Assembly: GCF_014495685.1 (NCBI RefSeq)
Contig: NZ_JACTVI010000043.1
Location: forward strand, 1 to 64,000
Length of the DNA: 64,000 bases
DNA from: Streptomyces sp. TRM68367
Lineage (GTDB): Bacteria > Actinomycetota > Actinomycetes > Streptomycetales > Streptomycetaceae
Direction of reading: 5' to 3'
The translations under genes were made by a program, and so were the position numbers. Under the pieces are notes generated by a model. The model did no database searches. It was not told the origin of the DNA and saw nothing but the letters and a program-made list of their open reading frames with translations. Of this stretch, positions 59,297-64,000 are shown piece after piece. The first letter of the stretch is position 1; each line of letters starts with the position of its first letter.

Positions 59297-60199
59297 ATGG
59301 CCCCCGCGCTCGACCGCATCCGGGTCGGCTCCGCCCCCGACTCCTGGGGCGTCTGGTTCCCCGACGACCCGCAGCAGGTGCCCTGGGAACGCTTCCTCGA
59401 CGAGGTCACCGACGCCGGCTACTCCTGGATCGAACTCGGCCCGTACGGCTACCTGCCGACCGACCCGGCCCGGCTCACCGACGAGGTGACCAAGCGCAAC
59501 CTGAAGGTCTCCGCGGGCACGATCTTCTGCGGCCTGCACCGCGGCCCCTCCGAGTGGGACTCCACCTGGGAGCAGGTCAGCCGGGTCGCCGCGCTCACCA
59601 AGGCCATGAACGCCGAGCACCTGGTCGTCATCCCGTCGTTCTGGCGCGACGACAAGACCGCCGAGATCCTGGAGCCCCCGGAGCTCACCAGCGAGCAGTG
59701 GGGGCACCTCACCTCGGGCATGGAGCGGCTCGGCCACGAGGTGAAGGAGAAGTACGGCCTGGACATCGTCGTCCACCCGCACGCCGACACCCACATCGAC
59801 ACCGAGGAGCACGTCGAGCAGTTCCTCGACTCCACCGACTCCGACCTGGTCAACCTCTGCCTGGACACCGGTCACTACGCCTACTGCGGCGGCGACAGCG
59901 TCAAGCTGATCGAGACGTACGGCGAGCGCATCGGCTACCTCCACCTCAAGCAAGTCGACCCCGAGATCCTCGCGGACGTCCGCGCGAGCGAGGTGCCGTT
60001 CGGCCCGGCCGTGGCGCGCGGTGTGATGTGCGAACCGCCGGCCGGCGTGCCGGAGATGGGCCCGGTCCTTCAGGCCGCGCAGAAGCTGGGCGTCGACCTG
60101 TTCGCGATCGTCGAGCAGGACATGTACCCCTGCGAGCCGGACAAGCCGCTGCCCATCGCGGTGCGCACCCGCAAGTTCCTTCGTTCCTGCGGCGCCTGA
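59297..60199 (+). CDS. Sugar phosphate isomerase/epimerase, probable inosose dehydratase (IolE-like)
   Basis: This 300-residue xylose-isomerase-like TIM barrel includes RIRVGSAPDSWGVWFPDDPQ, SWIELGPYGYLPTDPARLTD, KVSAGTIFCGLHRGPSEW, IVVHPHADTHIDTEEHVEQF, NLCLDTGHYAYCGGDSVKLI, YLHLKQVDPEILADVRASEV and AIVEQDMYPCEPDKPLP. The Glu, Asp and His metal ligands expected of this fold are visible (ELGPYG, HPHADTH, DTGHYAYC, HLKQVD, EQDMY). IolE dehydrates scyllo-inosose to the diketone that IolD cleaves. No other IolE candidate is in the window, which supports the assignment; an IolI-type isomerase is the alternative. It starts 1 nt after the ATPase stop. Confidence 0.82.
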   Translation: MAPALDRIRVGSAPDSWGVWFPDDPQQVPWERFLDEVTDAGYSWIELGPYGYLPTDPARLTDEVTKRNLKVSAGTIFCGLHRGPSEWDSTWEQVSRVAALTKAMNAEHLVVIPSFWRDDKTAEILEPPELTSEQWGHLTSGMERLGHEVKEKYGLDIVVHPHADTHIDTEEHVEQFLDSTDSDLVNLCLDTGHYAYCGGDSVKLIETYGERIGYLHLKQVDPEILADVRASEVPFGPAVARGVMCEPPAGVPEMGPVLQAAQKLGVDLFAIVEQDMYPCEPDKPLPIAVRTRKFLRSCGA

Positions 60200-60225
60200 C
60201 GACCCGGAAGGGGAGGCGAGAGCCC

Positions 60226-61254
60226 ATGAACCGGCGCGGAACGCACGGAACGCTCGGTGTGGCCGTCATCGGCACCGGCCGCATGGGGGCCGACCATGTG
60301 CGCCGTATCGACACGGTCATCAGCGGCGCGCGGGTGACGGCGGTCGCGGACGTCGACGCGGAGCGGGCCAAGGCCGTGGCCGCCCGCGTCGACGGCTGTA
60401 CGGCCCACACCGACCCGGTTGCCGCGATGGCGGCGGCCGATGTCGACGCCGTGCTCATCGCCTCCTCCGGGCCGGCCCACGAGGCCGCGCTCCTGGCGGC
60501 GTTCGAGCGCGATCTGCCGGTGCTGTGCGAGAAGCCCCTGACCCCGGACGCGGCGTCCGCGCTGCGGATCCTTCAGGCCGAACAGCGGCTCGGCCACCGC
60601 CGGGTCCAGGTCGGCTTCATGCGCCGCTACGACGCCGAGCACGTCAAGCTCAAGGCGCTGCTGGAGTCCGGGCAGCTGGGCCGCCCGCTGATGCTGCACA
60701 ACAGACACCGCAACGTCGCGAGCCCGCCCTTCTTCACGAGTGCGATGCTCATCACCGACTCCGTCGCCCACGAGGCGGACTCGACGCGCTGGCTGCTCGG
60801 CCACGAGATCACGGCGGTCACAGTGCTGCGCCCGACGCCGTCCGACAACGCCCCCGACGGACTGCGCGATCCGCAGTTCGTCGTCTTCGAGACCGGCGGC
60901 GGTGCCCTCTCCGACGTGGAGATCTTCGTCAACTGCGGCTTCGGCTACCAGGTGCAGGCCGAGGTGGTCTGCGAACGCGGCACCGCCCGCATCGGCGACG
61001 GCCACGCCATGGTCACCAACATGGCCGGCCGCTGGGGCGGCACCATCGCCCAGGACTTCACCGAGCGCTTCGCCGACGCCTACGACCGCGAACTCCAGGC
61101 CTGGGTCGAGGCCACCCGGCGTGGCGACGTCACCGGTCCCAGCGTCTGGGACGGCTACGCCGCGGCCGCCGTCTGCGAGGCGGGCGTGCGGGCGCTGGAG
61201 GACGGCGGTCGGGTGGAGGTGGAGCTCGTGGAGCGGCCCGCGCTGTACGACTGA
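60226..61254 (+). CDS. Gfo/Idh/MocA family oxidoreductase (inositol dehydrogenase-like)
   Basis: This 342-residue NAD(P)-dependent dehydrogenase has a Rossmann N terminus (VAVIGTGRMGADHVRRIDTV, VTAVADVDAERAKAVAARVD), the catalytic Lys in LPVLCEKPLTPDAASALRIL and a Gfo/Idh C-terminal domain (VGFMRRYDAEHVKLKALLES, ITDSVAHEADSTRWLLGHEI with the His-x3-Asp pair). Family members oxidise inositol or related cyclitols. It is the last gene of the rightward inositol operon, with GGGGAGGCGAG before its ATG. A second, iolG-like member begins beyond 64 kb and ends at 63004, so the substrates probably differ (for example scyllo- versus myo-inositol). Confidence 0.87.
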   Translation: MNRRGTHGTLGVAVIGTGRMGADHVRRIDTVISGARVTAVADVDAERAKAVAARVDGCTAHTDPVAAMAAADVDAVLIASSGPAHEAALLAAFERDLPVLCEKPLTPDAASALRILQAEQRLGHRRVQVGFMRRYDAEHVKLKALLESGQLGRPLMLHNRHRNVASPPFFTSAMLITDSVAHEADSTRWLLGHEITAVTVLRPTPSDNAPDGLRDPQFVVFETGGGALSDVEIFVNCGFGYQVQAEVVCERGTARIGDGHAMVTNMAGRWGGTIAQDFTERFADAYDRELQAWVEATRRGDVTGPSVWDGYAAAAVCEAGVRALEDGGRVEVELVERPALYD

Positions 61255-61277
61255 TCCGGCCAACCGGTCCATGTGAA

Positions 61278-61305
61278 ACGGCCCGCGCACGCGTACGCGG
61301 GCCGT
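61278..61305. terminator. Strong hairpin after the rightward inositol operon
   Basis: ACGGCCCGCG (61278-61287) pairs perfectly with CGCGGGCCGT (61296-61305) around an 8-nt loop. It starts 24 nt after the stop at 61254. There is no T-run, as is common in high-GC actinobacterial terminators. It could act in both directions, since the relic on the minus strand ends here. Confidence 0.65.
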
Positions 61306-61471
61306 CGCACGCCGTGCGCGCGGGCGTAGGCCTCGGCGCGGGAGCGGTCGCGGGCGGCCACCGCGACGAGGCGGTGGCCGGTCGCCCGGGCCGGGCCGAT
61401 CAGGGAGTTCTCGGTGATCCGAGCGGCTCCCAGCAGTCCTATCCGCAGGGTTCCCGGTCCGGTCCGCTCAT
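61306..61471 (-). pseudogene. 5' fragment of a Gfo/Idh/MocA oxidoreductase gene
   Basis: The minus strand encodes GTLRIGLLGAARITENSLIG and then PARATGHRLVAVAARDRSRA, followed by EAYARAHGV, an unmistakable N-terminal Rossmann region of a Gfo/Idh oxidoreductase. Two lesions are visible. The ATG at 61471, which still has a strong ribosome binding site (GGAGGAGAAGG), is out of frame with the conserved part and stops after ten codons, so a frameshift has occurred. The gene also ends abruptly after about 55 codons at the hairpin 61278-61305. It lies directly downstream of the FAD oxidoreductase gene, whose operon it probably once belonged to. Confidence 0.7.
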
Positions 61472-61517
61472 GCTGCCTTCTCCTCCTCGTTCGTGGCGCG
61501 ACGGTGCTCCCGCAGCG

Positions 61518-62861
61518 TCAGTGTGCATCCCGTGGCGGCGGCGGGGCGGCGGTGATCTGCGGGGTGTGCGCGCCGTCCACGGGCGGGAAGTGACGGCGCG
61601 CGAAGTCCTGAGCGTGGGCGACGGCGCACTCGATCAGCTCGAAGGCGGGCAGGCCGCCAACGTAGTAGGTGCGGGCGCGGCCCTGCAGGGCGTCCAGCCG
61701 GTCCAGGACACCGTCGGCGAGGTCGTCGCTGCCGAAGTGCGGCATGAACGCCCACTGGCGCCGCAGACGGACTTCCTCCAGCCGCCCGCCGAGGGCCGCG
61801 ACGTCGTCCCGCAGCAGCGCGCCGACGTCCTCCGGACGGCCGTAGGAGTAGAAGGTCCGTACGTCGCTGTCCGGGTAGCGGTGGTGGTACGAGACGCAGT
61901 GGCCGGTCGCCTCGCGGGTCGCGGTGTGGCCCTCGAGGAAGTAGAAGGCATCCTCCGGCAGGCCGGACGCGGTGGCGAGGACGGTGTGGTAGGCGTTGCT
62001 GCGAATCCGCGCGGCGAGGTCCCGTTCCTCCTCGGTGGCGTCCAGGACCGGCAGGATCCGGTCCAGGGCGACGGCGAGCACGAGTTCGTCCGCCTCGACC
62101 GGGCCCGCGTCGGTGTGCACCCGCACCCCGCCCGCGTGCCGTTCGACGGACTCCACGCGCACTGCGCACCGTACGTCCTTCAGCTCCTCGGCGACTCGCC
62201 GCCACAGCGTGGCGAACCCGCCCACGACGGTGAACGCGCCGCCGTGCCCAAGCAGTTCGGGTCTGCGGGACAGCAGCCCGGTCATCTCGGCGTACTTGAC
62301 GAAGTACAGCGCGGGCACGTCGTCGTCGAGATAGCCGTACCCGGCCGCCGTGTACCCGGTGCCGAACGACCCCGCCATGGACTCGAGGCCGTGCTCGGCG
62401 AGCCACCTGCTGACGGGGGCGGCGAGTGCCTGCGCCGAGTGCGCGAGCCCGGGTTCGGCGATGCGCGGGAACTCGCGCTCGCGCAGCTCCCGGTAGCGGC
62501 GGAAGGCGCCGTCCCGGAGGAACGCCATGGCCTGGCGGCTCGCGGTGCCCGCCGCGACATCGAGGACGCGATACCGGCTCGTCCGCTCCGTCGCCACGTC
62601 CAGCTCGGTCACCAACTCCGCGGTCCGCTCGTACTGGTTGGTGCAGATGTGGCCGCCGAGGTCGTAGGCCCGGCCGTCGAGCACCACGCTCTGGCACTTC
62701 CCGGCCACTGTGTCCTGCTCCTCCAGGACGGTCACCCGGTGCCCGGCACGCTCCAGTTCACGGGCGGCCACCAGGCCGCTCGGTCCGGCCCCGACGACGA
62801 CCACGCTGCGCGGGCCGGTGGCGTCGTCGTAAGGCCGGGGTATCTCCTGACGGACGGTCAT
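61518..62861 (-). CDS. FAD-dependent NAD(P)-binding oxidoreductase (amine-oxidase-like)
   Basis: This 447-residue flavoprotein has an N-terminal dinucleotide-binding site SVVVVGAGPSGLVAARELER with AGHRVTVLEEQDTVAGKCQS, followed by DLGGHICTNQYERTAELVTE, the usual layout of flavin amine oxidases, phytoene desaturases and protoporphyrinogen oxidases. The middle shows FVVGG-like GGAFTVVGGFATLWRRVAEE and a C-terminal FAD contact near YYVGGLPAFELIECAVAHAQ. ATG 62861 follows GAGGAGCGATAGC; an upstream in-frame start at 62900 is less likely. The substrate is unknown, and it is not a known step of inositol breakdown. A Gfo/Idh relic follows it. Confidence 0.83.
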   Translation of the reverse strand: MTVRQEIPRPYDDATGPRSVVVVGAGPSGLVAARELERAGHRVTVLEEQDTVAGKCQSVVLDGRAYDLGGHICTNQYERTAELVTELDVATERTSRYRVLDVAAGTASRQAMAFLRDGAFRRYRELREREFPRIAEPGLAHSAQALAAPVSRWLAEHGLESMAGSFGTGYTAAGYGYLDDDVPALYFVKYAEMTGLLSRRPELLGHGGAFTVVGGFATLWRRVAEELKDVRCAVRVESVERHAGGVRVHTDAGPVEADELVLAVALDRILPVLDATEEERDLAARIRSNAYHTVLATASGLPEDAFYFLEGHTATREATGHCVSYHHRYPDSDVRTFYSYGRPEDVGALLRDDVAALGGRLEEVRLRRQWAFMPHFGSDDLADGVLDRLDALQGRARTYYVGGLPAFELIECAVAHAQDFARRHFPPVDGAHTPQITAAPPPPRDAH

Positions 62862-62958
62862 GCTATCGCTCCTCGGTCGGTCGGGCCGGGCGGCCCTCAT
62901 GGTCGTACGGAGAGATCACATGGCCGTAAACGGATACCGGTGACCTGGTGTTCACATG

Positions 62959-62996
62959 CCTGTGTACCGGGCGCCTACGGGCACCCGGTACACAGG
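62959..62996 (-). terminator. 13-bp hairpin behind the iolG-like gene
   Basis: CCTGTGTACCGGG (62959-62971) pairs perfectly with CCCGGTACACAGG (62984-62996) around a 12-nt loop. It begins 8 nt after the stop of the iolG-like gene in that gene's direction and separates it from the FAD oxidoreductase gene. There is no long T-run, but the stem is strong. Confidence 0.75.
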
Positions 62997-63003
62997 GGAG
63001 GAT

Positions 63004-64000
63004 TCAGGCGGTGCGGACCTCGGCGATCGTCACCGGCCGGTGCTCGTGCAGCGACAGGGTGCACGCCTCGGCGATCCAGCCCGCCTCAAGGGCGTCCTCG
63101 ATCGTGCAGGGGGACGGGCGGGTGCCCGCGACGACCTCGGTGAACGCGGTGAGTTCGGTGCGGTAGGCCTCGGTGAAGCGGTCCATGAAGAAGTCGTGCG
63201 GGGTGCCCGCCGGGAAGGTCACGCCGGGCTCCACCGAGCGCAGCGGCAGCTTGTCCTCCAGGCCGACCGCGATGGAGTCCGTGAAGCCGTGGATCTCCAT
63301 GCGGACGTCGTAACCGCGGGCGTTGTGGCGGGAGTTGGAGATCACCGCGATGGTGCCGTCGTCCAGGGTGAGGATCGCGCCGGTGGTGTCGGCGTCACCG
63401 GCCTCCTTGATGTACTCGGCGCCGCGGTTGCCGCCGACCGCGTACACCTCGCTCACCTCGCGGCCGGTCACCCAGCGGATGATGTCGAAGTCGTGCACTG
63501 AGCAGTCCCGGAAGATGCCGCCGGAGGCGGCGATGTACGCGGCGGGCGGCGGCGCCGGGTCCAGCGTGGTCGACCGCACGGTGTGCAGCTTGCCCAGCTC
63601 ACCGCCCTGCACGGCGGCCCGCGCGGCGACGAACCCGGTGTCGAAGCGGCGGTTGTAGCCGATCTGGATCGGCACGTCCTTGCCCTGGACGGCCTTGAGC
63701 ACCTCGACGCCCTCGCCCATGGTCCTGGCGACGGGCTTCTCGCAGAAGACGGGGACCCCCGCCTCGACGCCGGCCAGGATCAGGTCCGGGTGGGCGTCGG
63801 TCGCCGCCGCGACGACGAGGCCGTCCACGCCGGCGGCCAGCACGGCCTCGGGGGAGTCCGCGACCTCGGCGCCGAACCGCTCGGCGGCGGCCTTGGCGGC
63901 GTCCGCGAACGGGTCGGAGACGACGAGCGACTCGACGGCGTCGAGCCCGGAGAGGGTCTCGGCGTGAAAGGCGCCGATGCGGCCGAGGCCGAGGATTCCG
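63004..64000 (-). CDS. iolG: Inositol 2-dehydrogenase-like Gfo/Idh/MocA oxidoreductase (5' end outside the window)
   Basis: At least 332 residues are visible; the start lies beyond base 64000. The frame runs on from the window edge with the Rossmann start GILGLGRIGAFHAETLSGLD, SLVVSDPFADAAKAAAERFG, VPVFCEKPVARTMGEGVEVL with the catalytic Lys, PIQIGYNRRFDTGFVAARAA, then GGIFRDCSVHDFDIIRWVTG, where Asp and His form the catalytic pair of inositol dehydrogenases. NADYTGA-like DADTTGAILTLDDGTIAVIS and HGFTDSIAVGLEDKLPLRSV follow. These match IolG, which oxidises myo-inositol to scyllo-inosose, the entry step of the pathway. It is transcribed as a separate unit and ends at the hairpin 62959-62996. 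Confidence 0.88.
   Translation of the reverse strand, partial: GILGLGRIGAFHAETLSGLDAVESLVVSDPFADAAKAAAERFGAEVADSPEAVLAAGVDGLVVAAATDAHPDLILAGVEAGVPVFCEKPVARTMGEGVEVLKAVQGKDVPIQIGYNRRFDTGFVAARAAVQGGELGKLHTVRSTTLDPAPPPAAYIAASGGIFRDCSVHDFDIIRWVTGREVSEVYAVGGNRGAEYIKEAGDADTTGAILTLDDGTIAVISNSRHNARGYDVRMEIHGFTDSIAVGLEDKLPLRSVEPGVTFPAGTPHDFFMDRFTEAYRTELTAFTEVVAGTRPSPCTIEDALEAGWIAEACTLSLHEHRPVTIAEVRTA

Noticed and set aside
60525..63143. Long plus-strand frame (872 codons) across the Gfo/Idh and FAD oxidoreductase genes
   Set aside because: It runs out of frame over one real gene and antisense over another, and its translation is Arg/Gly/Ala-rich with no recognisable domain.

Overview
The window reads as chromosomal DNA of a Streptomyces or close relative. 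GC is very high (above 70 percent in coding DNA), codon third positions are almost all G or C, GTG starts are common, and the families present (DUF309, DUF427, actinobacterial inositol catabolism, membrane GGDEF-EAL proteins, LCP proteins) fit that group. There are 48 protein genes that look intact (one cut by the window edge), three gene relics, one tRNA and several operator-like sites. No phage, complete insertion sequence or CRISPR array was seen.

Left flank (1 to 9.6 kb): ordinary accessory genes. These are cobF, a DUF309 protein, tRNA-Pro(GGG) with its own terminator, a GNAT acetyltransferase, a DUF952 gene broken by an in-frame TAG, a MarR regulator with an MFS efflux relic behind it and a divergent group II PLP decarboxylase in front, a Nudix hydrolase, an aldo/keto reductase behind a MerR-type promoter, a DUF427 protein and a TetR regulator.

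Central block (9.7 to 48.9 kb): a Wzx/Wzy-type exopolysaccharide locus. Precursors come from rmlA, rmlB, a UDP-glucose dehydrogenase, a UDP-xylose synthase, a UDP-HexNAc dehydrogenase, several sugar epimerases, galE and a DegT aminotransferase. A phosphoglycosyl transferase starts the lipid-linked unit and at least four glycosyltransferases extend it. A Wzx flippase (fused to one of them) exports it, a Wzy-like polymerase and a Wzz/BY-kinase-like protein polymerise it, and an LCP protein may anchor it. A 2OG-Fe(II) oxygenase, a methyltransferase, a beta-helix protein and a GH15 enzyme may modify or trim it. A recurring operator-like element (core TACGACGTA) lies in front of four transcription units, including the first (9.64 kb) and the last (48.9 kb). 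This suggests one regulon with the divergent TetR protein as candidate regulator.

Inside the right part of this block, two paralogous membrane PAS-GGDEF-EAL proteins (37.1 to 40.3 kb and 44.5 to 47.7 kb) flank a two-gene unit. One gene encodes an MbtH-adenylation-carrier-reductase single-module NRPS-like enzyme, the other an Aat-type aminoacyl-tRNA transferase homologue. I regard this as the most novel system in the window: tRNA-dependent aminoacyl transfer next to reductive release of a carrier-bound amino acid, embedded in a c-di-GMP and exopolysaccharide setting.

Right flank (49 to 64 kb): a myo-inositol catabolic and uptake locus. A GntR regulator, iolA, iolD, iolB, a Cgl0159-like aldolase-fold protein and iolC run leftward. 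A sugar ABC transporter, an IolE-like isomerase/dehydratase and a Gfo/Idh dehydrogenase run rightward. The divergent promoters share a perfect 14-nt inverted repeat. A Gfo/Idh relic, an FAD oxidoreductase and a partial second inositol dehydrogenase (iolG-like) close the window.
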